From Rheum nobile (lineage: Eukaryota > Streptophyta > Magnoliopsida > Caryophyllales > Polygonaceae), in contig WOAB01000162.1 in NCBI GenBank assembly GCA_027886185.1, positions 124,001 to 188,000 of the forward strand: DNA of 64,000 nucleotides, given 5' to 3'. Shown here one piece after another: positions 43,105 to 55,770 of this stretch. Each line of letters starts with the position of its first letter. Positions within the stretch are counted from its first letter, which is position 1. Below the pieces are notes generated by a model. That model ran no database searches and was not told the DNA's origin. It saw nothing but the letters and a program-made list of their open reading frames with translations. The translations under genes were made by a program, and so were the position numbers.

Positions 43105-45902
43105 TGTAACACCCCCAAATCTTAACCCATTTGGAAATGTATTACCGCCAGTGACCTCAGTGTTCCTTACCGAGATCACCCAAGGCTTTACCGTTTAAAT
43201 ACAATTATGAGACACATATGATACAAGATGATAACTTTATTCATATAAAACATGAGTCTCGGGATTACATCCCAATCCCGAATAGGACAAATACAGAGTT
43301 TAAACAAAGTACAGTGGAAGTCTTTTTAAATATATAACAGAGTAAATAAGTTACAGCGGAAGTCTTTCTTGAAATCTTACAAAAAGGGTTATGATCGTAA
43401 TGATCATCTGCCCAAGGATCTCAACCTGATTAAAAGATAATTATTAAAACATCCAAAAACAACCGTCGTCTTCATAGTCAATCTAGTCTCCTCATATCTT
43501 CGCTCTATCTGATGTGCCGAATCGAACGGATGACACCAGCCAACCATGCAGAGAACAATTACGGTTGGTTAGTCTACTGAATAGACTATGCAAGGGTACA
43601 AAGCAGAAGGTTTAAAGTAGTCGTATTAGGTTAGACTCATCGTCTCTCGAATAAAAGTCGAGTACGTTAGTCAACCACCATACTATACTTGAATATGACA
43701 AAAGGCATGCACAAGAGAAGATTCTGGAAGACTGAATCTTCACAGAAATCGACCCGAAAGAAGACTCCAACGGAAGTGAGTCTTAAGGAAATATGACAAA
43801 TCTGGAACGTTTAAAGAATCAGAAAACAAATTTAAAAGCTGACTTAGATGTTTCGGTTCACAACCAACCTCACCGCATACAGCGAATCCAGATTGGAAAG
43901 AGAACGTACTCTGATCAAAAGTCAAGACGAGCTTTCCTAGCTGCACTATTTACTTAGCTGCACTACTCGCCAAATGTATATTAATCTTGTGCACTCAGGC
44001 ACATTATCTTATTAAATTATAAAACACACATCACTGAAATATATTAATATTATTAAGCGCGGCAGCAAAGTTTTAAAACTCAGGGTGACCATAATGCCGA
44101 CCCAAAGTAAAACAACACACAAACACACACACACAAGGCTTAATATTATTCCGAGAACAACATAAGTTATTATTACACAGGGTGACCTTACGTTCACCCA
44201 GATTACACTGCCACAGTGCTTACACTTTAATTTACAGGGTGACAGTTACGTCTATCCCAATTGCACTAGCTAGGTGCTTAATACACAGGGTGACAATTAT
44301 GTTCACCAAATTGCGCTAGCAAGGCGCTTAAACACTTCAGATCCTTAAACGTGGATAGGAAGCATAGGTCATGATCCTTAAATTATTATTCGGAAATTAA
44401 CCCGAGGAGTATTACGATTTAAAGAAACGACAAATCCTTACTTGGATTAGCGTTCCTACGAAAACTGTGCTAACTAAACAGTCTAACACAACAATTATTC
44501 ACATTAAAGCCATCCAGACAATCGACTTAAACATAGAGATAATAGAAATGGCTAATCCTTACTTGGATTAGCTTTCCTATTAACCCACATGCTACTCTAG
44601 CATTAATATTAACATTAAATTCACAACAATACCATCACGGTAATTATAACATATAATAGCGTTGTTCTAACAGATATACAACCTATTATAATATCATTAT
44701 TACAGTTTCCAAAACAATTTATAAAACCAATTCCAGATAAACACAGTAATCATTCCAAATTAATTACTCAGATAAACAACTGATAATTAATGTAAATATG
44801 GAACGATGAGCAAGAGCGAACCGCCACTTGCCTTAATCCGCTGAATTGGAACAAGCCTAACGACGACGGGATTCCGGGCTCGACACGGGTATAGCTCCGA
44901 CAGCACAACAACCTTCGAGTCGACCCATAAAGAAACCTTAAGTTAGATCCGACATAAACGAGCACGAACGAAAGAAATCGAAAGGAACGACGCCCGAAAG
45001 ACGACCACCAATGCCGAGGCCAAAATAGGCATTCTGCCCTCTGGCGGCGGTCGTCGGGTTAATCGCGGCGGGCGCCACGGTTCATCACGGCGGTCGCCGC
45101 CATGAACACGGCGGTCGCCGTGAAGAGTCCCGAAACAGAACGGCGAGAAAAACTCACCAAATGGTACGCGACTTGGCCTCCTTTCGACTTGCTTTGGGTT
45201 CTAACCTTCAAAGGCTACCCAAAAGCTTCACAAGGGCCACTGGAACAACACCACACAACACCGGCGATCACCTCCAAGAAATCCGGCGAGGCACAACAAT
45301 TTCGGCGAGAGAGAAATTTGAGGGTTGAGCTTTGATTTGTGCTCGAATCCGACCCCGAAGCCTCTCCTTTTATAGCCAGATCACAAGGGAGCACAATGAT
45401 GGCCTAGACGCGGCGTAGCAGGGCTAAATCGGCACTGCTAGAGGCTCGTCTACGACCACTGTGTATTACCCCTTAGCTAGCTCGCGGCGGTCGCTGCCTC
45501 ACAAAACCACTACGGCGAGCAACTTACGGCGGTCGCCGCCCTTAATGCGGCGGTCACAGTTTTCTGGTCTTCGCGCCCAGCTAGAAGACGAGGGCACTGC
45601 TGCCTCGAGCCCTTCGCGGCGGTCGCCGCCTTAAGTGCGGCGGTCGCCGCCACCGTGGCTTTGCCCTTCTCAGCTTTTGGACGATATCGACTTAACTCGG
45701 GATAAAAATAATCATACACGAACGAGTATTTAAGATTCAAAGTACGTCGTCTGTATTTTATTTCACTTAGAAAAATATTACAGATATTGAGCACATTACA
45801 GAATGTCTCAAACTTCCTGAATTAAATCCGACGTACAAAACGGGTGTTCGGGAAAAATCCCAAAATTCCCAAAATAATCTTACAGAATTACGGGGTATCA
45901 CA
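43105..45902 (-). mobile_element. Reversed solo LTR nested in chromovirus 5' LTR
   Basis: 2798 bp. Read on the minus strand it starts TGTGATACCCCGTAATTCTG and ends GGGGGTGTTACA, i.e. the same family type in opposite orientation. Exact 5-bp duplication GATGA (43100-43104 and 45903-45907). It has a TATAAAAGG box on the minus strand (45366-45374) and the same GC-rich clusters. It diverges visibly from the host LTR, so it is a different subfamily copy. It forms a large inverted repeat with the LTR around it. Confidence 0.92.
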
Positions 45903-45907
45903 GATGA

Positions 45908-46253
45908 CCATTGTGGTCAAGATCCTTGTTTATTTATATTTAAAAGACTTCCGTTGTACTCTGTTTAGATTTAAAAGACTTCCGCTGTACTCTGTATAGT
46001 GCTGTGTTTTATTTAAAGTCTTCCGCTGTATTTGGTTAAACTTTGTGTTTGGCCTATTCGGGATTGGGTTGTAATCCTATAACTCATGTTTCATTTGATT
46101 GATGTTTTGATTTGAATACTTTGATCATTATGTATCAATTGTATTCCATGAATTGTATTTAAACCGGTAAAGCCTTGGGTGACCTTGGTAAGGAACACTG
46201 GGGTCACTGGAGGTAATACCTTTCCAAATGGGTTAAGATTTGGGGGTGTTACA
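45908..46253 (+). repeat. 5' LTR of chromovirus, part 2
   Basis: Last 346 bp of the 5' LTR, with the AAAGACTTCCGCTGTACTCT repeats and the GGTCACTGGAGGTAATACC end region. Ends GTGTTACA at 46253. Confidence 0.9.
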
Positions 46254-46257
46254 GTTG

Positions 46258-46269
46258 TGGTATCAGAGC
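46258..46269 (+). promoter_or_regulatory. Initiator-Met primer-binding site, chromovirus
   Basis: TGGTATCAGAGC, an exact match to the usual plant tRNA-iMet primer-binding site, four bases after the LTR. Confidence 0.9.
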
Positions 46270-46704
46270 CAAAGGTTTTAAAACGGGTTTGGGATTGTAT
46301 AAATCATTTATCCGTTTTTCAAAATGCTTTAAAAGGGCTCTGAATTTTTAAAGTGAAAAGAATTTGAAAACACCGTTCATAGTCATGTCTTCTATACAGT
46401 CTGATATAGTAAGCTTGCTTCTATGTCTAGAAAGACTAATTCATTTCCCGTTGCCCCGCTAGATATGGGTGCATTCTGTTCTCTTCAGAGGAACCCGGGA
46501 GAAGCCGAGGTGGTTTCGCCATCTCCAGTTAGGCTTGATTCCCAGTTCGCTCATTGTGATTTGAGGTTGTAGAACCTAGTATCTCAGTTTCAGTTCATCA
46601 ATAGAAATTTACGAGTTTGATCTATTCTAAGTTGATTTTATTACAATAAGTATATCATAATGATACTAATGTGATAAAATCCCTGGAATTTGATCGGTAA
46701 ACAG

Positions 46705-48030
46705 ATGGTGAACACAAGGAACGTTATCCGTGCTGGTGCTGGGCCGAGCAATGACCCCAGACCAAACCCGAGGATTGATGCAGACCCATCAGGAGAGCGT
46801 GAGTCTGTCTTCAACAATAATCCAGGAGGCAATGGCCAAGCTCAGGCCGACGCTCCAGTAGTGCTCGATGCAGCAACAGTCGCATCAATTCGGGGGATTG
46901 TTATGCAAGCATTCACCGAGATAATGCGACCAATCGCACCTCAGGCACAAGGAGTGCCAGTACCTCCATAAGTTCCGAGGTTTGAGGAAAAAGAGAACCA
47001 GGTACTACAGGGAGGCGTGATCAGGAATAGAGGGGAGTATGGCCGAGCTCTGAAGGCCATTAACTCTATGAGACCTGACAGCTATGATGGAAAAGGAGAG
47101 CCAGTCAGAGTGGCTCATTGGTTCTCACATATGGAACGGTTGTTTCATAATGTTGAGTGCACTGAAGCGGAGAAAGTGCACATAGCTTCTCTACAGTTGA
47201 AGGAAGAAGCCAGTGAATGGTGGGAGAGTACCGACTTAGCTGATAGCCCGGTGTTGACCTGGTCAATGTTTAAGACCAAGATGACGGACCGTTTCTTCTC
47301 TCGTGCTATGAGGGAGGAGAAACACAAGGAGTTCTTGTATCCTAAGACGGATGGATTGAAGGTGACCGAGCTTGTCACTAAATTCAATCATTTGCTACAG
47401 TATGCTGAACCAGAGATATCCAGTGAGGCTCAGAAGATCTGGTACTTCCATGAATGGATGAACCCAGATATTAAACCATGGATGGTGCACCACACATGCT
47501 CTACTCTTGAGCAGTACGTGGATGTGGCCTACAAGTTGGAGGTAACTCTGGAGGAGTCAACCAGGAAGCGTGATAGCCAGAGGCAAGTGCAGAACCAGCC
47601 TCAGGCAAGTGGGTTTAAATGTCCCGTACCACCTTCTGATTTTGCCAAGTCCAATAAGGCAAAGATAGAAACGACTCGAGATGGGTCAACTCAGCAATCG
47701 GGTCAGAGCAAGAGTCTGATCCAATGCCATAATTGTGGTGCATCTGGGCACAAGAGTTTTGCATGTCGGAATGAGAAAAAGACTTGTTTTGGTTGTGGAA
47801 CGGAAGGACATATGCAGAGGTTCTGTTGGCAGGGAATGCAAAAAGGAGCGGAGTCACAACTAGGGTCTGTTAATCCAAACAACAGACCTAGGTTTACACC
47901 AGCAGAGACTTCTCCTTCGATGCAGACAACTGCGCAGGATAAGGGGAAAGCCCCAGTGGCTTCTGGAAGTCAGAGTCAACGCCTTTACGTGATGCGTGAG
48001 GTGGATGGACCCTATGCTCCTAATGCTTAG
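46705..48030 (+). pseudogene. Chromovirus gag (one in-frame stop)
   Basis: Start chosen at MVNTRNVIRAG (46705). A TAA at 46969-46971 interrupts, and the same frame resumes through 47017-48030. The gag domain has YDGKGEPVRVAHWFSHMERL, LKEEASEWWES and LVTKFNHLLQYAEPEIS. Two CCHC knuckles follow: CHNCGASGHKSFAC and CFGCGTEGHMQRFC. The knuckles bind the element RNA during packaging. Apart from the single stop the gene is intact, in contrast to pol. Confidence 0.9.
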
Positions 48031-48049
48031 AGTACTTTGTATCTGCGTT

Positions 48050-48320
48050 CTACTTTTGTTAATGTGTTGTTGATGTGGGTGCTACCCAGACTTTCATTTT
48101 GGATGGTTGTAAGTTAAGTTCTGTATGCGGCTAAGTTTGTGAACCTTTGGTTATAAATATTATTAATATGAAATATTTGGTTAGAACAAATCGTCTGTCG
48201 GGATTGTCGATTAACATCAAGGGTAAGAAATTCAAAGCGATTTGACCTAAATAACCATGGTCCCATACGATAATTATTCTCGGTATGGATTGACGGAAGC
48301 GTCATAAGGCAGTGATCGAC
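48050..48320 (+). pseudogene. Chromovirus protease remnant
   Basis: LLDVGATQTFILDG corresponds to the retropepsin active site (family D-S/T-GATHSFI), with the middle residue now Val. Several stops follow. It lies between gag and RT as expected. Confidence 0.6.
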
Positions 48321-48328
48321 TTCAGTTT

Positions 48329-49200
48329 TTGATATTCCTGTGGTTAGAGGATTTCCGAGTGTCTTTCCAGAAGATATTCCTGGATACCCCGAATCGTGTC
48401 ATGGAGTTTGCCGTTGATCTCGAGTCGAGTACCATGCCGATCTCTAAGGCACCGTACCGGATGGCTCCTGTTGAGATGCAAGAGTTGAAGAAGCAACTCA
48501 AGGATCTTCTTGACAAAAGTTATATAAAGCTGAGTGCATCACCTTAAGTAAGAGTGCCCTAGTTTTATTTGTCAAAAACAAAGATGGACCGTTTCGACTT
48601 TGTTTTGACTTTCGAGAGTTGAATAAAGTCACGATCAAGAGCAAGTATCTGTTGCCAAGGAGTGATGATCTGTTGGATCAACTACATGGAGCAAAAGTTT
48701 TCTCCAAGATCGACTGGAGATCTGGTTTTTATCAGCTCAGGATTCGTGAGAATGATATTCCAAGGATTGCGTTTGGACGAGAGATGGTCACTATGAGTTT
48801 GTAGTCATGCCATCTGGGCTTCGAATGATCCAGCAGTTTTCATGAACCTATTGCATCGATGTTTTAGACCAGTACTTGAATAAGTTCATAGTGGTCTTCA
48901 TCAATGGCATTTTGATATTTTCCCGAGCAAGGAAGCTCACAGGGAACATCTGCGGATTGCTTTATCGGTCCTTAGACCAAGTCGGCTGTACGCAAAGTGG
49001 GCTAAGTGCGATTGTTGGATCTAGAAGTGGCTTTCTTAGGCCATGTGATCAATAAGAATGAGGTTATGGTTATTCCCCAGAAGAGTGAATCACTAGTTGT
49101 TTGGAAGCGGCCTCAGGGTGTGAGCGAGGTGTGCAATTTCCCAGAGCTTGCTGAGCATTATAGATGGTTCATGGAAGGATTTTTCTAAGATCACTCCACC
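48329..49200 (+). pseudogene. Chromovirus reverse transcriptase (catalytic Asp pair lost)
   Basis: Frames give MPISKAPYRMAPVEMQELKK, FRLCFDFRELNKVTIKSKYL, LHGAKVFSKIDWRSGFYQLR (first palm Asp), then near 48890 VVFINGILIFS. The family motif at that place is (F/Y)IDDILI(Y/F)S, so both catalytic aspartates are replaced (DD to NG). VAFLGHVINKNEV follows at about 49028. Stops and frameshifts occur at about 48545, 48802 and 48990. Function lost. Confidence 0.85.
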
Positions 49201-49490
49201 TATGATCAGTCTGTTCTGCAAGGTCAACAAGAAGTTGTCTGGGATGACAAGTGCAAGACCAGTTTTCAAGAAGTTGAAACAGTGTCTGACTTATGCACCA
49301 GTTTTGGCGTTGTCAGAAGGAATGATGGTTATATGGTCTATAGTAATGCTTTGAGAAATGGGTTGGGATGTGTCTTTGATGCAGAGGGGCAAGGTTATTG
49401 CATACGCATCTAGACAATTGAAAACCTATGAAGCAAACTAACCAACACATGACCTAGAACTAGCAGCAATAGTGTTTGCATTGGAAACTG
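49200..49490 (+). pseudogene. Chromovirus RNase H fragment
   Basis: Pieces resembling the RNase H start: a KTSFQE-like segment near 49255, a DGYMVYSNAL-like segment near 49323, RLKTYEAN and THDLELAAIVFALET. It then joins directly to integrase sequence at about 49490, so the rest of RNase H and the integrase zinc-binding domain are deleted. Confidence 0.7.
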
Positions 49491-50431
49491 AGGTTACTTG
49501 GGTGACCCAGAGGTCAGCAGAAGTTTTCCACCAGGAGATTGTCCGTTTACATGGCATTCCTAAGACCATTGTATCAGATCGAGATGGCCGATTCATGTCA
49601 AGGTTCTGGCAAGAGCTTTATAAGGCCATGGGAACCGAGCTGAGGTTCAGTACAGCGTTTCATCCTCAGACAGATGGTCAGTCTGAAAGGACCATCCAGA
49701 CCCTTGAGGATATGCTAAGAGCATGCATGCTCGATCATCCGACTAGCTGGAAAGACAGTCTAAGTCTGATCGAGTTCACGTACGATAATAGCTGGCATGC
49801 TACGATCAAGATGACTCAGTTCGAAGCTTTATATGGTCACAGATGCAGATCTCCGATTTGTTGGGTTGAGTACGCCGACAAGATTCTACTTGGACCAGAG
49901 TTGGTCGAAAGGACAACTTTGAACATTGCTTTGATTAGACAGAGGATGTTGACCGCCCAGAGTCGACAAAAGTCGTACGCATATAAGAAGCATAGAAGTG
50001 TCAAGTTCAAGGTTGGTGGCAAGGTACTTGTCAGAGTATCGCCATCCAAGGGAGTTTTTTTTAGGATTGGTAAGCGTGGGAAGCTTAACCCTCGCTACGT
50101 GGGACCATTCTAGATTCTGGTTAGAGTAGGATCTCTAGCTTACCGTTTGGCATTGTCGCCATCGGCACACCCAGTGCATAATGTGTTCCACGTATCCTTG
50201 CTAAGGAAATACGTGCCAGACGAGTCTCGTGTGCTGAGCTATAAGGATATCGAGATTCAGGCAAATGGTACTTCAGAGGAGATGACAGTGCACATTCTCA
50301 AATGCCGTGTGAAGCAACTGCGCAACAAGGTCGTACTGTCGGTACAAATTCTGTGGTCCAAGTCTGGGACAGAGGAAGTTACTTGGGAAACCAAAGCAAA
50401 GATGCTCAGACGTTTCCCGAGTTATTTGTGA
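49490..50431 (+). pseudogene. Chromovirus integrase core and chromodomain-like C-terminus
   Basis: QEIVRLHGIPKTIVSDRDGR carries the second catalytic Asp; FHPQTDGQSERTIQTLEDML carries the Glu. The first Asp was removed by the deletion upstream. The C-terminal GPF segment is followed by a TAG (50111-50113) and then, in the same frame, PVHNVFHVSLLRKYVPDESR. The final 45 residues (KCRVKQLRNKVVLSVQILWS and TEEVTWETKAKMLRRFP) match chromodomains of plant chromoviruses, which steer integration to heterochromatin. Stop at 50431. Confidence 0.88.
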
Positions 50432-50472
50432 CCTAAGTTTCGGGGTCAAAACTTCTTTTAAGGGAGAGGTGA

Positions 50473-52959
50473 TGTGATACCCCGTATTTTTGTAAGCTAT
50501 TTTTGGAGTTTCGGGATTTTTCCCGAGTACTCGTTTTGTACGTCGGATTTAATTCAGAGAGTTTAAGACATTCTGTAATGTTCTCTCTATCTATAATATT
50601 TTTCTCAGTGAAATAATATACAAATGACGTGCTTTGGATGTTAATACTCGTTCGTGTATGATTATTTTTATCCCGAGTTAAGTCGATATCGTCCAAAAGC
50701 TGAGAAAAGCAAAGCCACGATGGCGGCGACCGCCGCGAAGGGCTCGAGGCAACAATTCCCTCGTCTTCTAGCTGGGCGCGAAGACCAGAAAACGGCGACC
50801 GCCGCATTAAGGGCGGCGACCGCCGTAAGTTGCCCGCCGTAGTGGTTTTGTGAGGCGGCGACCGGGTGAATGGCGGCGCCCGCCGCGAGCTAGTTAGCGG
50901 GTAAAACCCAGAAGTCACCGGCGAGCCTCTGACGCGCCGATTTAGCCCTACTCCGCCTCGTTGTAGACCATCATGGTGTCCCCTTGTGCTTTGGCTATAA
51001 ATTGAGGAGGTTTTGGGTTAGATTGGGCACAAATCTCAGCCTAAATCTCTCAAATCTCTTCTCGCCGGAAAAGCTTGCTTCGCCGGAGTTTAGTGGTGGT
51101 CGCCGGGGGTGTTGTTGGTGTGTTCCAGTAGCCCTTGAGAAGCCTCTTGGTTGCCTTTGAAGGTCAGAACCCAAGCAAGGCCAAAGGGGAGCGTTTCGCG
51201 TGTGTTTGGTGAGTTTTCTGCCCTCGCCGTTCTGGTCTAGGTTCACCGCGGCGACCGCCGAGTTCTCGGCGGCGACCGCCGTGATAAATGCGGCGCCCGC
51301 CGTGATGAACCCGGCGACCGCCGCCAGAAGGTCGTGGCTTCTTTTGGCCTCGGCCCTGGGTGGTCGTTGTTCGGGTTTCGTTTCCTTCGATTCCTTTCGT
51401 TCTTTCTTAGATCTGTATTGTTGTTTGTCGAATCTAACTTAGGGTTTCTTTGTGGGTCGATCCGAAGGAATCTGTGCTCCAGATCTGTCCCTGTGTAGGG
51501 CCCGGGATCCCGTCGTTAGACTTCATTCAAACTCTGCGGATTCAGGCAAGTGGCGGTTCGCTCTTGCTCATCGTTCCATATTTACATTAGTTATCAGTAG
51601 TTTATCTGAGTAATTAATTTTGAATGATTATTTTGTTTGTCTGGAAAAGGTTTTTATAAACTGTTTTGGAAAATCATATAATAGGTTGTATATCTGTTAG
51701 AACAACGCTATTATTTATGATCGCCTTGCGGGCAATTATGTGGATTTATCCATACTATTGTTGTGCTTGAACTGTTAGTTAGCATGAGTATTCGTAGGAA
51801 CGCCTGGATTCTGAGAGGTCCATTCATTTCTTTATAACTGTTAAGGGCGAGCAAGACCCTGTGATAGTAGAAGCTTGGACTCTGTGAGGTTCATTCTTTC
51901 GATATAGATGAGGTTTGGACTCTGTGAGGTTCATTCCTTAAATATGTGTTCTGCGTGACAGGGCATATATATTTAAAATCTTATAACGTGTTGTTCGTTT
52001 TGCAATTAAATAAGATAAGTGCCCGAGCGCACATAATTAATAAACCTTCGGCGAGTAGTGTAGCTAGGTAATAGTGCAACTAGGAAAGCTCGTCTCAACT
52101 TTGATCATAGTACGTTTTCCTTCCAATCTGGATTCGCTGTAAGCGGTGAGGTTGGTCGTGAACCGAAGCATCTCAGTTAGCTTTTAAATCACTGTTGTCT
52201 GATTCTTAAAACTTTCCAGATTTTTCATATTTCCTTAAAGACTCAAAATCTCTTGGAGTCTCTTTTCGAGTCGATCTCTGTGAAGATTCAGTCTTTCAGA
52301 GTCTTCTCTGGTGCATACCTTTTGTCATATTCCAGTAGAAGTATGGTGGTTGACTATCGTACTCGGTTATTATTCGAGGGATGATGAGTCTAACCTAATA
52401 TGACTACTTCGAACCTTCTGCTTTGTTCCCTTGCTAGTCTATTTAGTAGACTAACCCACAAAAATTGTTCTCTGCATGTGGGCTGGTGTCATCCGTTCGA
52501 TTCGGCACATCAGATAGAGTGTAGTTGAGAAGACTAGAATGACTATGAAGACGACGGTAGTTTTGGTTGTTTTAATAATTTCTTTTAATCAGGTTGAGAT
52601 CCTTGGGAGATGACTATTGTGGTCAAGATCCTTGTTTATTTATATTTAAAAGACTTCCGCTGTACTCTGTTTAGATTTAAAAGACTTCCGTTGTACTCTG
52701 TATAGTGCTGTGTTTTATTTAAAGTCTTCCGCTGTATTTGTTTAAACTCTGTGTTTGGCCTATTCGGGATTGGGTTGTAATCCCGTAACTCATGTTTCAT
52801 TTGATTGATGTTTTGATTTGAATACTTTGATCATTATGTATCAATTGTATTCCATGAATTGTATTTAAACCGGTAAAGCCTTGGGTGACCTTGGTAAGGA
52901 ACACTGGGGTCACTGGCGGTAATACCTTTCCAAATGGGTTAAGATTTGGGGGTGTTACA
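50473..52959 (+). repeat. 3' LTR of chromovirus
   Basis: 2487 bp, TGTGATACCCCG to GTGTTACA, TATAAATTG at 50996. Single copy of the 197-bp block that is doubled in the 5' LTR. Short frames in it (50433-50918 minus, 51200-51442 plus) are shared by all LTR copies and look like noncoding sequence. Confidence 0.92.
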
Positions 52960-52964
52960 GAAGT

Positions 52965-53822
52965 TCTTGAAGAACGACCCTTGAACACCATGCGAGCGAC
53001 GCCACTAAGGCCACGGGAGGGAAGTTGCGGTCAAGACGAAGTTCTAGACCACTTGGCTCGCACAAGCCTTGGCCACAGGCCAAGAGAGGCGTAAAGGAGC
53101 ATATGGAGCCTCACATGGCCAAGGAAAATGAAAGTGGGCTCGGAGGAGTCAAGCCCACCAAGCCCAACGGCGGCACCGGGCATTTCAACATGCGAGGCCC
53201 AATATTGGCCAAAAACCCATTTATGATTTACTCAAGAATTTGGGCTGAATTTTGGATATGGTTGATTTATTGGATATGTTTAGCTTGTGTCCAATTTTTA
53301 GGCTCAACGGAGGAGGGAAAGTTACATTTTCGGCAAAATTATTTTAGGGTTTTTTGGTGAAACATTTGGCTATTTATATGTTGTGTTGTTTTCATTTCAA
53401 TTCAAGCTTTGATTAAATAAATATAGAACATTGAGTTTATTGAATTAACTATCAGATTCCCAATCTTTGAGTGTTTTGTCTTGGTGAGTCATATCCAAGT
53501 CAACTTACTCGATTTTGGTGAGTCATATCCAAAACCGGTGTGAAACCTAGGTGAGTCATATTCGTGGTGGATCATCGATACTTCATTTTGAATCTATTGG
53601 TGCATAATATCCAATAGATCCAATTTTCCTATCCCTTTATCTTTCTTGCAATTCTAAAACCAAAAATCCACAAAAAGAACCATCTTTGTCACGACTTTGA
53701 AGGAAAACCAAGATCGATCAAGAACGAGGCATTGAAGGTGACTTTTCCTTGAACCAGTTCGAGGATCCTTAGGGGGAAACACATCGTTTGGTATCAGATC
53801 TTGATCAAGGTAAGTCTAAACA
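52965..53822 (+). repeat. Inverted duplication, left arm part 2 (LTR 3' end plus primer site)
   Basis: Inverted match of 60276-61133. The frame 53025-53360 is nearly identical to 60735-61070 on the other strand, but neither has a known domain. TATTTATATG at about 53369 and an AATAAATATAGAACA stretch at about 53416 look like the promoter and polyadenylation part of an LTR. TTGGTATCAGATCTTGATCA at about 53790 is an initiator-Met-like primer-binding site. Both arms lose similarity about 20 bp after it. Confidence 0.75.
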
Positions 53823-55095
53823 TTTGCTAGTCTTGATTTCAAACTAGAGGTTGTGTGTTCCTCAGGACTTGTTTCTTGCCCTATTCTTGCTTCAACCTTG
53901 AGAGCACAAGTTTGAGGGGAGGAAAGCCTTGAAAGCATCCTACGATCTTGAGAAAAATCTTTGAGATAATCCTAACAAGAAAAGGCCGAGAGTTGCCTTG
54001 AGGCCCAAGAAGAGAACCTTGAATCTTGCATCTTCAAGAACAGACCCCATCCATCTTGTGTGTGAGATCTTGTGTGTGTGTGTGTGTGGGAGGGGGGGTG
54101 AGACTGAAGTGGAAACCCTAGAGATCCCTATGAATCACCCTAAAATTACCTTGGCAAGGGAAATAGAAAATGAAGGGTGCCTTGTGCGCCAAGGCAAGGG
54201 CAACCACCCTTGCTTGGACCCTATTCTTTGCGTCCCAATCCTTGCCACGCCCCATCCATAACCAACTCCAAGATCTATTTTATTTTGATTTTCTCCTTAA
54301 AGATAAGATTCTTATTGTGCTTTTTTATAAGTGGATAAGATTTTGTTCCAAGATTTACTTATAACTTTAGTTATTTACGTTTCTTGTTATCTTGTGGGAC
54401 CAAAATCTATCTTGACTTCCTAAATCTTTTTCTAATTAACTCGTGTGCAAACAAAAAGAAAAGAAGAGGCCAAAGGCCAAAAAGAATAAGGTAAACCCTA
54501 AGTCTTGCACAACAAGAAAATAAAGAAAGGAAAAGAGGGACCCTTGCTATGTTTGAGAAATCCCAAAGCGATCCTTACAAAAGCTTGAGAAAGCCCAAGA
54601 AAGTCGAGAAAGCCCTTCTTGATAACAGGATTAGGGATTATTTTATTGATCTAAGTTAATCTTGGACGTGATTTTATCTAGTTACATATTGCTTGATGAA
54701 ATCTTTTTTCTTTGGTGTTCATCTTTTGTATCCTATCATCCTATGGCAAGCCGTGACCTAACCCTAATTGAACACCCCTTGTGCTTGATATTGAGATCTT
54801 GCATGGGCCCTTATCTTGAGATTGCGAAATTTCATCTTGCTTGCATTAATCCAAGGTCCAAGTTAAGGTTGTTAGGAAAAGTACAACATCACGGCCAGCC
54901 AAGAAGAGAGAGAAGAGTGCTTCAAGAAAAGGTATATTCTTGCCCTAAAAGATAGAGTTTTCTTTATCAAGATAAAATCTTTATTGTTAGGATATAATCT
55001 TTTTTTGTTTATTTTGTAATTTCCCTAACTTAATCAGTTTGCTTGCTTTGATTAAGTGTTAGTTAGTTTGTTTAACTCCTCTCGTGAGACCAAAC
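53823..55095 (+). other. 5' leader of gypsy-like element
   Basis: Noncoding leader between the primer-binding site and gag. A (TG)n run lies at 54058-54087. Frames at 53998 and 54662 lack motifs. Nothing else is recognisable in this stretch of about 1.3 kb. Confidence 0.5.
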
Positions 55096-55770
55096 ATGTC
55101 ACGAGAAAATTTAGGGAAGGAGACGATGAAATCCAGTCGTGAAGAGCCAAGAACCTTCACCTTGGAAGATCTGCCGACCCTACTAGAGAAATAACGTCTT
55201 GATCTCCTTGGAACGTTGGAAGAAAGAATGGAACAACGACTAAGGGAGATGATGAGACAACCTTTGCAAGAGGAAAGATCCACCTTTGTTAGGGAGAACA
55301 TGGAGTTTCAAGAAAATCCTCATGAAGGCGGCCCTTCTAATGTGCCAAGGGGAAGAGCTAGGGTTCAAGCACCGCCGAAACACCATCTTGGAGATCAAGA
55401 GGAAGACATGGACATTTTTTTGCGCATGAACAAAACTGCAGGCCACCTATGAGGTTCCAAGCAACACCAACAAGTCTTATCTTTGAAGGGATACGGCGAA
55501 GGCCTCTTGCCACAACCACCAGACCCATGATGCAACCTAGACGAGTACCTAATGGGCCAAGGGACTTCCATGAGAGGGCAAGGATGAGAGATATCTAGCC
55601 AAGGGACCAACTTATATATGGAGGAAAGAGGGTTTGGAGCATGGGAGAAGAAATGCGGCCACCGCCTCAACAACACCACGACCTAAAGTTATCCATTCAA
55701 CCCTTTGCGGGAGCGTCCAACGTGGAGGGTTATCTAGATTGGAAGTCCAAGACCGAAGCTATCATCGACT
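55096..55770 (+). pseudogene. Truncated Ty3/gypsy gag
   Basis: ATG at 55096 starts a charged frame (MSRENLGKETMKSSREEPRT) interrupted by TAA at 55192-55194 and TGA at 55450-55452. In a shifted frame from 55641 it reads HHDLKLSIQPFAGASNVEGY and LDWKSKTEAIID, the conserved start of the retrotransposon gag domain (family form LKIPPFxGxxxxxxYLxWExxVE). The frame ends at a TAG, and the sequence changes to an unrelated LTR. The rest of the element is missing. Confidence 0.7.

Larger units (their letters stand above)
40748..52959 (+). mobile_element. Chromodomain Ty3/gypsy element (Tekay/Del-like) with nested solo LTR
   Basis: LTRs start TGTGATACCCCG and end GGGGGTGTTACA. Exact 5-bp duplication GAAGT (40743-40747 and 52960-52964). 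Initiator-Met primer-binding site at 46258, gag with two CCHC knuckles, protease, RT, RNase H, integrase and a C-terminal chromodomain-like segment, in Ty3/gypsy order. Long LTRs (about 2.5 kb) and the chromodomain suggest the Tekay/Del chromovirus lineage (inference). The 5' LTR is split by a reversed solo LTR of a close relative. Pol is badly broken and partly deleted. Confidence 0.9.

Noticed and set aside
50433..50918. 161-codon minus-strand frame
   Set aside because: Lies over the start of the 3' LTR and its GC-rich boxes. The same frame is broken in the 5' LTR (40684-41013 and 41014-41214), so there is no sign of constraint.
53025..53360. 111-codon frame nearly identical in both inverted arms
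   Set aside because: Conservation is explained by recent duplication of the whole arm; no known domain and no start context. Kept only as part of the repeat.
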